Positions 17,221-26,439 of a stretch of 64,000 nucleotides of DNA are shown one piece after another. Made by a program: the position numbers and the translations under genes. Positions within the stretch are counted from its first letter, which is position 1. Every line of letters begins with the position of its first letter. The DNA is from UBA4427 sp045106235 (lineage in GTDB: Bacteria > Myxococcota_A > UBA9160 > UBA4427): positions 349,985 through 413,984 of the forward strand of contig JBGCEJ010000003.1 of assembly GCA_045106235.1 (NCBI GenBank), given 5' to 3'. The notes beneath the pieces are model-generated. The model was not told where the DNA came from. It searched no databases and saw nothing but the letters and a program-made list of their open reading frames with translations.

Positions 17221-18207
17221 ATGGCTGATGTGATGGAGAACGAGAGTCGAAAGCGGTCTGGATGGCGAACCGCCTTTCAGCTGGTGGGGCTTTGTGTTTT
17301 TCTTGCGTACCTGTTTCGGTCCCAAGACCTGCTGTTGGCGACGCTGAGCAGTCTAGGTGAGTTGCGATTGCTCGACTTTGGAGCGGCTTGCCTTGCGATG
17401 CTTGCTTCCCAGCTTTTGGTCGCCCTGCGAACTCGCAAGCTGCTTTCGATCGTCGGCTTCCATTTTTCGTTTCCAAAGCTGGCGGCCGACTGCTTGCGGG
17501 CGGGGACGCTTAACACGATCAGTCTTGTGGGGACGGGCGACGTCTACCGAATCGCTCGGTACCGTGAAGCCGGGGTCCCGCTAGGTGTCGCAAGTGCCGT
17601 CGTTGTGCTCGATCGCCTGATGGGCATCGGCGTACTGGTCGTCTTGTTCCTCTGCGTGGGCCTCGGCAGCCTTCAGTCTTCGTCGCGGATCGAAACGGGG
17701 TTCCTCGGGTTCGTGGCGATGATCGGGGGGGCCGTCGTCGGGATCGCGCTGATCATCCTGTTCTTCTCCTTGAGCGAGAGATGGTCTCGGGGGCCGCGGT
17801 TTGAACGTTTGCGGTCATCACTTCCGATGCTCAGGGAGATTGCGCAGGATCCTGTCGGGGGCATTCAACTCGTCGCGATTTCTGGTTTCGCTATTCTGAT
17901 GTGGATTCTTTCCGTGGTCCTTCTTGGACGAGGCATGAATCTTTCTGTTCCCATCATGGGGTACTTTGAGGCTGTGCCGCTTGTTGCGCTTGCTGCGATG
18001 CTGCCGATCACAGTTGGGGGAATCGGGATTCGCGAGACGGGCTATATCCTCCTCTTGGGACTCTATGGGGTATCAGAGACAGCCTGCATCGCATTGGGCC
18101 TCGCTCAGTACGCGACCTTCGTGATGCTCGCCTGTCTTGGCGGCTGCCTCTTTACCATGCCCGATCGATTCTCAAAGAGGCCGCTTCTCCGCACCTCGAA
18201 GGGCTGA
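17221..18207 (+). CDS. LPG synthase transmembrane-region-like (YbhN family) membrane protein
   Basis: A 328-residue integral membrane protein from ATG 17221 (AGGAAG about 12 bases upstream; an alternative TTG at 17146 adds 25 residues). It has about eight hydrophobic helices and the conserved LRTRKLLSIVG, GTLNTISLVGTGDVYRIARY and LDRLMGIGVLVVL segments of the lysylphosphatidylglycerol synthase transmembrane family. There is no C-terminal aminoacyl-transfer domain, so it is the stand-alone flippase-like form found near glycan and lipid genes. The PITVGGIGIRETGY motif near the C-terminus is typical. It is a single-gene unit, divergent from the CoA transferase. Confidence 0.8.
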   Translation: MADVMENESRKRSGWRTAFQLVGLCVFLAYLFRSQDLLLATLSSLGELRLLDFGAACLAMLASQLLVALRTRKLLSIVGFHFSFPKLAADCLRAGTLNTISLVGTGDVYRIARYREAGVPLGVASAVVVLDRLMGIGVLVVLFLCVGLGSLQSSSRIETGFLGFVAMIGGAVVGIALIILFFSLSERWSRGPRFERLRSSLPMLREIAQDPVGGIQLVAISGFAILMWILSVVLLGRGMNLSVPIMGYFEAVPLVALAAMLPITVGGIGIRETGYILLLGLYGVSETACIALGLAQYATFVMLACLGGCLFTMPDRFSKRPLLRTSKG

Positions 18208-18278
18208 GACTTCGCGGAAGTACTCGGTGGTCCTTTTGCAGTCGAGGCCTTTTGCTAAAATCGAGCGTTAGGCCAGTA

Positions 18279-19223
18279 CTATGAGCCTGCCTTCATGGAG
18301 TCGCTGCCGAGCGAGGAGTAGCCCGGGTCCATGAGCGCGGCGTCCGTTGATCCGTCGATCGCGATCAAGGGATCACCGCCCGCCATCACTTCATCCCAGC
18401 CGTCGCGGAAATCTTCGACCGACGGCTCCTCTGCGCGAAAGCCGGGGTACACGCTTGTGGTGACCCGCGCCGCACGTCCGCCACCGACCGTGAATATGTC
18501 TCCTGAGACGGGACAGTCTTCGTGGACGAGCCAGCCGACCAGCGGCGCGACCTTATGCGGCGGGAACATCTTCTCCATCCAGCTGCGGATTTCTTCGTTA
18601 GGCACGCCCGCAGCCATGCGGGTGTAGGCGAGGGGCATGATTGCGTTGACCTTGATTCCGAACTCCGTGCCTTCGCGCGCGAGAGAACGCGAGAGCCCAA
18701 TCAGCCCGGCTTTAGCGGCGGGGTAGTCGAAGCTGCCGTCCACGCCGAGCGCGGTGGCCGAGCTGGTGTTGACGATGCGTCCATATCCTTGCGCCTTCAT
18801 GGCGCGCCACGCGGGGCGCAGGACGTGGAAGGCGCCGTAGAGATGGGTCTTGAGGACCGCGTCGATGCGATCGTCGCGGATGTCTTCGAAGGGGCCCATG
18901 CCGCCACCGATTCCGGCGTTGTGGATCACGATGTCGACCCGCCCCCAGAGATCGAGGGCTTGTGCGACGATCGCGGCGCCGCCCTCGGATTCGGCAACAG
19001 ACTCAGCGTTGGCTGCGGCGACGCCGCCGGCCGCCAGGATCTCTTGTGCGACCGCCTGGGCAGGGCCTTCGGAGCGGCCCCGGCCGACGGTGTCTCCGCC
19101 GTAGTCGTTCACGAGCACTTTCGCGCCGCGCGCTGCTAGGAGGAGGGCATGCTCCCGGCCGAGTCCGCCGCCCGCGCCCGTTACAATCGCCACCCGCTCA
19201 TCGAATCGAAGTTCTGTCGTCAT
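18279..19223 (-). CDS. SDR-family oxidoreductase (MFE-2/HSD17B4-like dehydrogenase)
   Basis: A 314-residue short-chain dehydrogenase. The NAD(P)-binding TGAGGGLG (residues 15-22), the HNAG motif (101-104), Ser154/155 and catalytic Tyr167 and Lys171 (DYPAAKAG) are all present. The insertion KVLVNDYGGDTVGRGRSEGPAQ is typical of the (3R)-hydroxyacyl-CoA dehydrogenase domain of multifunctional enzyme type 2, so it likely oxidises a hydroxyacyl-CoA. It stands alone, convergent with the LPG-synthase-like gene. The C-terminal about 50 residues extend beyond the core fold. Confidence 0.88.
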   Translation of the reverse strand: MTTELRFDERVAIVTGAGGGLGREHALLLAARGAKVLVNDYGGDTVGRGRSEGPAQAVAQEILAAGGVAAANAESVAESEGGAAIVAQALDLWGRVDIVIHNAGIGGGMGPFEDIRDDRIDAVLKTHLYGAFHVLRPAWRAMKAQGYGRIVNTSSATALGVDGSFDYPAAKAGLIGLSRSLAREGTEFGIKVNAIMPLAYTRMAAGVPNEEIRSWMEKMFPPHKVAPLVGWLVHEDCPVSGDIFTVGGGRAARVTTSVYPGFRAEEPSVEDFRDGWDEVMAGGDPLIAIDGSTDAALMDPGYSSLGSDSMKAGS

Positions 19224-19495
19224 GGCGGTGATTCTCGCATTTCACGAGGCGGCTTCGCACGTTGCCGCCCGCGAGAATTCGCCGTCGACCGCTCAGATAG
19301 GTCGGCTTAGCGGTCGAGGTCGGGCGCTCTTTGGATCCGCTAAATGCATGTTTTTAAAAGAATAATGTCCTCTCTCGGTTTGATAGTTCGCTCGGCGGAG
19401 CGAATGTTCACATGCGAGGGTGAAAAATCCTGGACTAATTTCCCCACTCAGAATAGGGTGATCGTGTCTTTTAGCTCTCTGGGAAGGAGCCCACG

Positions 19496-20089
19496 ATGTA
19501 TTTGTTCCGAGTATCGCTTGTCGCGATCTTGGCGGCACTCGTTTGTTCGACGTCCGCCTCCGCAATCACTTACCAACTTTTGGATCATGGCTACGGCGCT
19601 TTGGGCCCCGATTACGGCCTCCGCGTCGATTCTGCCGGCGAAGTCTTCAGTGTCGAGATCGGCAGCGCGAATATCATTCTCGACTGGGACGGCGGCTCGA
19701 CGGCCACGATCTCAGGCACGCTGAACGCCAACACCGCGAGCGGGAATGGCGGCGTGGGCCCGACTTGGACGGTCAACTACGTCCTCACCGGAGTCACGGC
19801 CTCCGGCGGCGGTTTCGTTGCCACAGGTGGCAGCGGCGTGCTGACCGACCCCTCGGCGAACGACACGGCGCTCGTCGCCGAGATCAACGGATCAGGCTAC
19901 GCGTTCCAGCTCCTCGCTGATGGCCATCGGCTCCCGGGTGATAACTCGAGTCTGGTTGCACGCGGCTGGCTTCTGCCCCCGAGTTCCACGGATGATTGGC
20001 TCGTACGCGCGGCCGTTATCCCGGAACCGGGCACGGCACTCCTGCTCGGGCTCGGTCTCGCTGCTTTGAGCGGCGCTCGACGACGTTAG
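19496..20089 (+). CDS. PEP-CTERM sorting-domain protein
   Basis: A 197-residue exported protein with a signal peptide ending TSASAITY and a C-terminal sorting tail: IPEPGTALLLGLGLAALSG followed by ARRR. This PEP / hydrophobic helix / Arg pattern is the substrate signal for exosortase, which cuts at the PEP motif and releases or anchors the protein at the surface. The body is Gly/Thr/Ser-rich, probably beta, with no known domain. GGAAGGAG lies about 10 bases before the ATG. A strong terminator follows. No exosortase gene is in this window. Confidence 0.85.
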   Translation: MYLFRVSLVAILAALVCSTSASAITYQLLDHGYGALGPDYGLRVDSAGEVFSVEIGSANIILDWDGGSTATISGTLNANTASGNGGVGPTWTVNYVLTGVTASGGGFVATGGSGVLTDPSANDTALVAEINGSGYAFQLLADGHRLPGDNSSLVARGWLLPPSSTDDWLVRAAVIPEPGTALLLGLGLAALSGARRR

Positions 20090-20140
20090 GCGACCGACTG
20101 CCAAAGCCGAGCGCTTCTTGCTCAGCATAAGCATGAATAG

Positions 20141-20180
20141 AACGCGGGCCGGACTGAAAAGTCCTGCCCGCGTTTTTCTT
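20141..20180. terminator. Intrinsic terminator after the PEP-CTERM gene
   Basis: A 15-bp stem (20141-20155 with 20160-20174, one mismatch), a GAAA tetraloop, then a T-rich tail TTTTTCTTT. It lies between the convergent PEP-CTERM and porin genes and is well oriented for the plus strand. Confidence 0.85.
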
Positions 20181-20194
20181 TGGCCGAAAAAATC

Positions 20195-21547
20195 TCAGAA
20201 AAGAAAGAGCAGCTGAAGGAGAGACACGACCTGGGTTTGTTTCGTGAACCGCGTCCCTGCGCCATTGATAAATAGAATCGCGGAGGGGGAGTCTGCGAAG
20301 GCGCGCTGATAGACGACCTCTGCGCGGAGGCTGATCTCGGGGCTAAGCGCATAGTCGATTGTGCCGGTGAGCCAGACGAGCCCTTCGGTATCGATCTGGT
20401 TCCCGTCCGAGAGAAAGAGCGCGCCTTCTGTGCGGAGAGCAGCGCCGACCCGCGAAGTGAGCTGCTTTCGTGCGGCCAGCGACAGCAGGAAGGTCTCTGT
20501 GTCGCCGCGGTCCTGGAAATCGGTATGGCCCCATGTGCCGTTGACCCAGAAAGAGAAGGAATCGTCGGGATCCCAGAAGGCTGTGAAGTCCAGCATATGG
20601 CTCAGGTCGCGCTCGGAGTCGCTGCCTAACGCTGCGAAATGGCCGACGAGGGGGCCTTCTTCTACGAGGTAGGTCGCACGGACGAGCCATTCATCACTTT
20701 GCCAGCCGATCTGCGCGAGGCCGGATTTGCCGTTGTTATTGTCGAAGTTGAAAGCGCGGGCGTTGTTCGCGACGCCCAGCTTCCAGCTGAATCCCTTGAC
20801 GGGGCGACCGCTGATCAAGAGGCCATCGTGGTTGAAGGGCTGGTAGAACCAGGCCAAGCCTCGGGTGATATTGAAATTTTCGCCGACGTAGATCGTCTCG
20901 GCACCGACGGGCGTATCCCATCGCCCGAGGCGAACCTCGACGCCTTCGCCCGCGTCGACTAGATAGGAAGCGTAGGCGCGCTGGATCCGAGGGGTGTCGC
21001 TGCCGTTCCGAGGGTCCGCCGAGACGCCATAAAGGAAGCCGAGGTCGAGTCCCCAGCGCGACTCCGCCGTGGCGCGCTTGTCGATCCCGATATGGAGTTG
21101 GTCAATCTGGAAGGTGTTGTGCTGAACGGCGGGAAAGAGCGGTCCGTTGTTGCGGCGGCCGTTGTTGTTGGGGAAGCCGATCTGTGGATCGAAATTCGGG
21201 TTGTTGAAATTGAAGTTGTAGCTGGTCGCGAGTCCGAGCTGGAGATCGAAGAGCTTGAGCGCTTGGATCAGCGTCCCTTCCTCAGAGTCGTCAAAGGCCG
21301 GCTGGCTCGACCGCGCTCTTCGCTCTTCTCGGGCCAGGCGCGCCTTCGTTTCGTCGAGCTCTGCGCGGTCGCGCGCCGCGTCGCCTTCCAGCTCCTCCAC
21401 CCGAGATTCGAGCCGCTCCACCAGCTCCCGAAGCGATTCGGGTTCGGCTTCTTCGGCTGCGGAGCTCCAGGATGGCCCCAAAAGCAGGGCGACGAGAAGT
21501 CCCCACAAAGATGTTCGGAACATCGACAATTTTCTCAAAATCCTCAT
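20195..21547 (-). CDS. Coiled-coil beta-barrel outer membrane porin (BBP2-like)
   Basis: A 450-residue outer membrane protein from ATG 21547 (an in-frame ATG at 21523 is also possible); the further upstream open frame is not protein-like. The signal peptide ends SWSSAAEE. A short coiled coil (ESLRELVERLESRVEELEG and on) precedes a beta-barrel of alternating strands rich in Tyr, Trp, Asn and Gly, and the chain ends in a cluster of Leu and Phe with a terminal Phe, as expected for BAM insertion. Segments such as VEVRLGRWDTPVGAE and GLAWFYQPFNHDG match the putative beta-barrel porin-2 family. It probably passes small solutes. It is divergent from the ECF sigma gene with a 156-base shared promoter region. 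Confidence 0.8.
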   Translation of the reverse strand: MRILRKLSMFRTSLWGLLVALLLGPSWSSAAEEAEPESLRELVERLESRVEELEGDAARDRAELDETKARLAREERRARSSQPAFDDSEEGTLIQALKLFDLQLGLATSYNFNFNNPNFDPQIGFPNNNGRRNNGPLFPAVQHNTFQIDQLHIGIDKRATAESRWGLDLGFLYGVSADPRNGSDTPRIQRAYASYLVDAGEGVEVRLGRWDTPVGAETIYVGENFNITRGLAWFYQPFNHDGLLISGRPVKGFSWKLGVANNARAFNFDNNNGKSGLAQIGWQSDEWLVRATYLVEEGPLVGHFAALGSDSERDLSHMLDFTAFWDPDDSFSFWVNGTWGHTDFQDRGDTETFLLSLAARKQLTSRVGAALRTEGALFLSDGNQIDTEGLVWLTGTIDYALSPEISLRAEVVYQRAFADSPSAILFINGAGTRFTKQTQVVSLLQLLFLF

Positions 21548-21703
21548 GCATAACGGGAAGTTGCGTGCGCTCAGGGGGGATGGTCCCCGCCTCCAATCTA
21601 CACGGGAAAATGGCCTCGCGTCCGGCTCTTCTCTCCGCCCATCGCACATTTTCCGGGAATTCCCGAATCCAAACGCGTATCGCGCCCGTATCAACGAGCA
21701 ACC

Positions 21704-22324
21704 ATGCCTATGAACCGCCAAAATAGATCGCGCGGCGGAAGGTACAGCCGAGTTGAGACGCGCCCTGTGGATCCTGAGCTACAAGACCGCCTGAAGCAAT
21801 CGGATACGGAGGCTCTTCGGGAGCTCTACCGCGAATTCAGCCCAACCGTGTTTGCGCTTTGCCTGCGCATGCTTCGGGATCGCCAGCGCGCTGAGGAAGT
21901 CATGCAGGATACGTTTTGGCAGATTTGGTCGAAGCCCGACCAATTCGATCCCGCACGGGGGAAGCTCTCGACTTTCCTGACTCAGGTCGCGCGGAACCGA
22001 TGCCTCGACCGCTTACGCGCAGAGCGATCGCGAACGGAGCGCGTTCGATCCGCGACGGAAGAGCTTGATCCCCGGGACGTGATGCATGCCGTCCCGACGC
22101 CCCTTCAATCCGCGATCGACCTCGAAGATCGCCATCTCGTTCGCCGTGCACTGTCCGGCCTCGAAGCGAAAACCCGAGACGTCGTCGTGCTCCGCTATTT
22201 CGAAGGACTCAGCCATATCGAAATTGCGGAGCGAACCGGCTCTCCACTCGGCACCGTCAAGACGCGCGTGCGCCGCGGTCTCCTACAGCTGCGAAAAGAT
22301 CTCGCGGGAGCGATGCCGGTATGA
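21704..22324 (+). CDS. ECF RNA polymerase sigma factor
   Basis: A 206-residue extracytoplasmic-function sigma factor. Region 2 covers ALRELYREFSPTVFALCLRM and AEEVMQDTFWQIW; region 4 carries the helix-turn-helix GLSHIEIAERTGSPLGTVK followed by TRVRRGLLQLRKDL. Its stop overlaps the start of the anti-sigma gene by 4 bases (ATGA), the usual arrangement for a sigma and its inhibitor. Upstream, GGGAATT and CGTATC about 14 bases apart (21655-21685) could be an autoregulated ECF promoter; this is tentative. Target genes may include the divergent porin. Confidence 0.92.
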   Translation: MPMNRQNRSRGGRYSRVETRPVDPELQDRLKQSDTEALRELYREFSPTVFALCLRMLRDRQRAEEVMQDTFWQIWSKPDQFDPARGKLSTFLTQVARNRCLDRLRAERSRTERVRSATEELDPRDVMHAVPTPLQSAIDLEDRHLVRRALSGLEAKTRDVVVLRYFEGLSHIEIAERTGSPLGTVKTRVRRGLLQLRKDLAGAMPV

Positions 22325-23604
22325 CCGAACTTGCTCTTCAAGACGTCGCGTTTCTCTACGTCGCGGACGAACTCGATCCCGCCGAACGAGCTGAGATTGA
22401 GCAGCGCCTCGCCGCCGGCGATCCCGCGCTTCAGGCAGCTCTTGACGAGGCGGCAGAGCTGCTCGGCATGCTTCCTCTTGCGCTCGAAGCGAAACAACCG
22501 CGCGCAGGAATCGAGACGGAACTGATCGAGCGCGCTGAACGGCTGTCGGGAAGCGGAATCAGCGCTGCCTCGACACCCTCTTCAACTTCGTATGCAGCCG
22601 AGACATCCGCGTCGACCTCTGGGAATATGACTGAGCCCGCTGGCCGCGTGATTCCGCTCCGCTGGGTGGGGGGAGGTCTTCTCGGACTCGCTGCGAGCAT
22701 GGCACTAATGTTAGGCGGCGCATTCATTGCCTCAGAGCAGTTAAAGGGGACGGGCGGCTCCGCCGATCCCGACGCGTCAATTGAGGCCGCGTTCCGCGCG
22801 GCGGAACTCCGCAACGCTGAACTCACCCGAAGTCTGGCCGACCTGCGCCTCTCTGAATCAGAGATCCGCATCCAATTGAGCGAGAGCGAAGCGGACCGCC
22901 GAATTGCGGAAACGGCCTTGCAAGCGCTTAAGCAGGCACAGCAGGCTACTCCGCAAAGCCAAGAGCGCGGCTCCGAACTCGCCGCCTCTGCAACCTCGGA
23001 CAGCTCCGACACCTCGGCCACCACAAAGGTGGCTGATCTTCAATCTCGGATTGGGCTTCTCGAATCGGAGCTCGGCGCGGCGCGTGCTCAATCTGCGCGC
23101 TCAAGGGCTCTGCTCGAAGAAGCCGTCGCCGCGGGCGAGCAGATCGCCGCGGTCAGTCAAGATTTGACCGAAGCGCAACGGGCTCTGGACCTTGTCCGCG
23201 CGCCGGATGTCGGCATAGTTGACCTTTTCCCCACTCGCGAAGATGGACCAAGTTCCGCTTCCGTCTTCTGGGATGCGGGGCTCCGCGACTGTTACCTCCA
23301 CGCGAACGGGTTGGCGCAGCTGAGCGGCGACGAGCGCTACGCCCTCTGGATCGAATTCGATGCGGGACGTGTCGTCCGCGTGTCGGACTTCGAAGCCGAC
23401 GGGCGAGGGAATGCCGAGTTCTTTGCGGCGCTCCCGCAAGGCGAGGGCGAGATCAAGCGAACCTTCGTGACGCTGGAGACGGAAGCTCGAAGGAGCTCGC
23501 CGCGGGGTACGGTCGTGCTCCAGGAACTCGCGCGCGCCGGCAGCGGCGGGAGCGGCGAGCCAGCCGGCCAGCAGCGTCGCCGTTATCGCCGGCGAACGCT
23601 CTAA
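22321..23604 (+). CDS. RskA-like anti-sigma factor with coiled-coil spacer
   Basis: A 427-residue single-pass membrane protein. A cytoplasmic anti-sigma segment (LYVADELDPAERAEIEQRLA) is followed by a transmembrane helix at about residues 116-138, a long predicted coiled coil (about 155-290), and a C-terminal RskA-type domain (WDAGLRDCYLHANGL, YALWIEFDAG, FVTLE). RskA homologues are about 230-260 residues, so the coiled-coil insertion is unusual and could hold the sensor domain far from the membrane or mediate oligomerisation. Translationally coupled to the ECF sigma gene. The extreme C-terminus is Arg-rich. Confidence 0.85.
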   Translation: MTELALQDVAFLYVADELDPAERAEIEQRLAAGDPALQAALDEAAELLGMLPLALEAKQPRAGIETELIERAERLSGSGISAASTPSSTSYAAETSASTSGNMTEPAGRVIPLRWVGGGLLGLAASMALMLGGAFIASEQLKGTGGSADPDASIEAAFRAAELRNAELTRSLADLRLSESEIRIQLSESEADRRIAETALQALKQAQQATPQSQERGSELAASATSDSSDTSATTKVADLQSRIGLLESELGAARAQSARSRALLEEAVAAGEQIAAVSQDLTEAQRALDLVRAPDVGIVDLFPTREDGPSSASVFWDAGLRDCYLHANGLAQLSGDERYALWIEFDAGRVVRVSDFEADGRGNAEFFAALPQGEGEIKRTFVTLETEARRSSPRGTVVLQELARAGSGGSGEPAGQQRRRYRRRTL

Positions 23605-23808
23605 GGCTTATCACGCCAGAGACCGGGGAAGGACGGCCAGGCTGGCAAGGGCGTCCCTTTATGCATTCGTAAATTCCCGATATCGCTAGGTAATTCGAAT
23701 AACGAGTCAGTAATGGCCGAAGTGCATTGTCTCTCTGTCCAAAGCGGATCCTGGGAAGAGGAGAGGCGTAATGGCCGTCGTGCGCGATGGCTGGAGCACT
23801 TGACTCAA

Positions 23809-24651
23809 ATGATGACGTGGACAAAAAACGCGGTAACTCGATTTTCGCTGGTCTGCCTAGCGACCCTTTTCGTTGCTCAATCGGCAACGGCGATCACATA
23901 CGTGTCCGACTCTTTCGAAAGCTCTGCTCTCGACGGTGGCTCGGGGTGGACCAGCGCAGCCTGGGACGGCGCTTTCCATAGCTTTGGGACTCCCGGGCTG
24001 AGCTATTCGGATTCGAACGGCGAAGTCCTTGAAGCATCCGGCGGACGGCTGAGGAGTTCGCCGATCACTCAGTCGACCTTTCGAGAGCGCACTTGGGACA
24101 CCACGACCGCCTTGGCCTCCGGAGCCGAGACCTGGGTTGGTTTTCTGGTCGAAGACAGCGCCTGGGTCGAGAATATTTTGCCTTTCGCGCTGTCCAACCG
24201 GGGCGTACCCACGTTACGCGGTCTTGGGATTGGTCTTCGGTTTGGCTCGGCCACGATCAGCGCATTCGGTCTCGGAACGAGCGAGAGCTACTACGGTTCA
24301 GTGGGTGAATTGAACGATGGCGAAACCCACTTCGTTGTCGGGCGCTTTCGTTTTTTCGATGGACAGGACGATGAGATCTCTCTCTGGGTCGATCCCGACC
24401 TAGCAGGACCGCTGGAGGCCGACGGTGTGCACGTGATGCTCAACTTGAATCTGCCGGCGGCGTCGTACAATTATTTCGGGGTCAACAAGGGATCGGGTGG
24501 TTTCGATAATTCTGCAGTCGATGAAATTCGCGTGGGAAGTGACTTCTCCTCGGTCGCGATGCCCGTGGTCCCAGAGCCCAGCAGCGTGATCTTGATCGGT
24601 CTCGGCCTGTCGGTGCTGGCTTCCAGAAGACGCGATTTTGCGGACTCTTAG
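23809..24651 (+). CDS. PEP-CTERM protein with lectin-like body
   Basis: A 280-residue exported protein from ATG 23809 (or 23812); the open frame extends upstream to 23713, but residues there are not signal-like. The signal peptide ends QSATAITY. The body resembles a jelly-roll (LamG/concanavalin-like) exported fold, with DSFESSALDGGSGWTS at the start. The sorting tail reads VPEPSSVILIGLGLSVLASRRR. It would be processed by exosortase. Isolated from neighbours by about 200 bases on both sides. Confidence 0.8.
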   Translation: MMTWTKNAVTRFSLVCLATLFVAQSATAITYVSDSFESSALDGGSGWTSAAWDGAFHSFGTPGLSYSDSNGEVLEASGGRLRSSPITQSTFRERTWDTTTALASGAETWVGFLVEDSAWVENILPFALSNRGVPTLRGLGIGLRFGSATISAFGLGTSESYYGSVGELNDGETHFVVGRFRFFDGQDDEISLWVDPDLAGPLEADGVHVMLNLNLPAASYNYFGVNKGSGGFDNSAVDEIRVGSDFSSVAMPVVPEPSSVILIGLGLSVLASRRRDFADS

Positions 24652-24850
24652 GCGAGGGGGCCTCGGGAGTCCCAATTCATTCGGACTATGCGGCCCGCGT
24701 TGAGGGAAGTTCCAATTGCCGCCGCGACCCCGCGAGGGAACTTGCCGATTCACACCCCAAGTTGCGGTTGGCCGGCGTGCGAACCGTGTTACGGTTACGG
24801 GGTTAGTTCCACCCATGCCCGCCTTGGGCAACTCGAAAGGTCCGCGGTCA

Positions 24851-25621
24851 ATGCTCCTGGTGAATCGTCTTGCTGTCTCTCTTTCCGCCGTGCTCGGCTT
24901 GTCCTTGTTTCTGGCCCCCGCTGCCTCAGCCGTGGTGCACTCCTATACCGTCACAGGTTCCGTGCTCTTTCTATCGGTTGAGCCGGGCTACTTCCTCGAT
25001 GACACGCCGGCGTTTTTTGGCGGCGAGACCTTTGTGCTGACATTCGATCTGGACGACGCGTCGCCACAGACCAGCACGAATGGGACGACAGTCGCAACCT
25101 ATGGCGCGGCGATCTCGAACTGGAACCTGACGTTTAGTAATGGTCCCGTCGCGACGGCTTCGACGGGCGGCGTCCTCGCCGCGATCGGTACGGGGGGCGG
25201 CGGACTTCACCAATGGTCGAACACGTACTTTCTGGGTTCGCCGACATTCTCCACCTCGCTCGTTCAGACGATCTTTGCCACGGACGAAAATACGTTCGAG
25301 ACGGAGGTCTTCGAACTACAGACGGTCGATTTCAGCATGTTCGACTTGCAATCCACCGGTTACTCTTCGACACCGCCCGAACTGCTTGCCCCCACTTTGG
25401 CGGTCTTCGAAACGCCCGATCTTGAGATCATCTGGGCAAGCAATGAAAGTTCCGCGACGATCGCAGCGACCATATCGGTCTCGGGCGTGACCGTAGCTTC
25501 TGGGCCCGCTGCGGTTCCCGTCTTTGGCTTTCCAGGGCTGGCGGTCTTGGTTGCGGGGCTCGGGGTTGTGGGTGGTACGGCCGTACGCCGCCGCTCCGCC
25601 GACCGCGACGAGCGTCCTTAA
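24851..25621 (+). CDS. Secreted protein with a variant CTERM-like tail
   Basis: A 256-residue exported protein from ATG 24851, giving a clean signal peptide ending PAASAVVH. The end has the three-part build of a sorting signal, a short Pro-containing motif (AVPVFGFPG), a hydrophobic helix and RRR, but lacks the PEP tripeptide. It may be a substrate of another exosortase/archaeosortase-type enzyme or a degenerate PEP-CTERM. The body is Thr/Ser/Gly-rich with no known domain. Its stop overlaps the end of the convergent ilvD/edd remnant. Confidence 0.7.
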   Translation: MLLVNRLAVSLSAVLGLSLFLAPAASAVVHSYTVTGSVLFLSVEPGYFLDDTPAFFGGETFVLTFDLDDASPQTSTNGTTVATYGAAISNWNLTFSNGPVATASTGGVLAAIGTGGGGLHQWSNTYFLGSPTFSTSLVQTIFATDENTFETEVFELQTVDFSMFDLQSTGYSSTPPELLAPTLAVFETPDLEIIWASNESSATIAATISVSGVTVASGPAAVPVFGFPGLAVLVAGLGVVGGTAVRRRSADRDERP

Positions 25622-26175
25622 AGCTCGGACTGCACACATCCGTAATGCGCTGATGATACGAGCCGTCGGAACTTGTCGAGCACCGACCCCGGCCGCAGCA
25701 CGGGCTCAGCTGTCTTCGAGTTTGTCTGGCGCGCCTCGATTTCCTCCGCGCTGAGGCTTATGTCGAGCGATCTCGACCGAGGGTCGATCACGATCTCGTC
25801 GCCATCCCGGACGATCGCGAGCGGTCCGCCTCGGGCGGCCTCGGGTGAGACGTGGCCGACGAGAATGCCGTGCGAGACACCGGAGAAGCGCCCGTCCGTG
25901 ATCAGCGCGACGTCCGCGCCGAGGCCACGACCCTGAAGCATGATCGTCAGCATGACCATTTCGGGCATGCCGGGTCCGCCGGCCGGCCCCACGTTCCTGA
26001 CGACGACCACGTCGCCGGCCAAGATCTGATCGTCTCGAATCGCCGCGAGTGCTTCGGCTTCGCTCTCGAAGACGCGCGCCGGGCCACGAAACTCGCCCCG
26101 CTCAAGGGTCTTGCCCGAGAGCTTCAACACGCAGCTCTCGGTCGCGAGGTTTCCGCGGGCGCGGACGTCATCGCG
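25618..26175 (-). pseudogene. 3' remnant of an IlvD/Edd family dehydratase
   Basis: The reverse frame encodes only the last about 180 residues of a dihydroxy-acid/phosphogluconate dehydratase: RGNLATESCVLKLSGKT, FRGPARVFESEAEAL, VVVVRNVGPAGGPGMPEM and LITDGRFSGVSHG. Full-length proteins are about 560-600 residues and carry the Fe-S cysteines and Mg site in the part that is missing here. Upstream of about 26160-26175 the frame stops resembling the family and instead runs antisense to a cytochrome c remnant. The fragment cannot be a functional dehydratase. Confidence 0.75.
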
Positions 26176-26439
26176 CAGGGGAAATCGGTTTACCAACGAC
26201 AATGCTCGTATTGCCACGGTGATGGGCTGCGGACGGGTGGGATTAATCCCGACCTTCGATACTCGCCGCCCGGCGTTCACGCGATCTGGAACGAGATCGT
26301 TCTCGGCGGCGTTCTCGAAGCGAACGGGATGGTGAGCTTCGCTGAGTTCGTAACCGAGTCGGATGCGGAGGCGATTAGGCAGTACGTGCTATTCGAAGCG
26401 GCTCGGTTGCGGGCTTCATCTCCTGCAGACGCAGATTAG
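26160..26439 (+). pseudogene. 3' remnant of a cytochrome c (quinohemoprotein-type) gene
   Basis: The forward frame encodes about 90 residues of a class I cytochrome c: GKSVYQRQCSYCHGDGL with the CxxCH haem site, and a C-terminal helix SDAEAIRQYVLFEAARL. It resembles the C-terminal cytochrome domain of PQQ-dependent alcohol dehydrogenases. The 5' part of the gene is absent: upstream of about 26160 the frame runs antisense to the dehydratase remnant. Both remnants lost their 5' ends at the same point. Confidence 0.7.
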
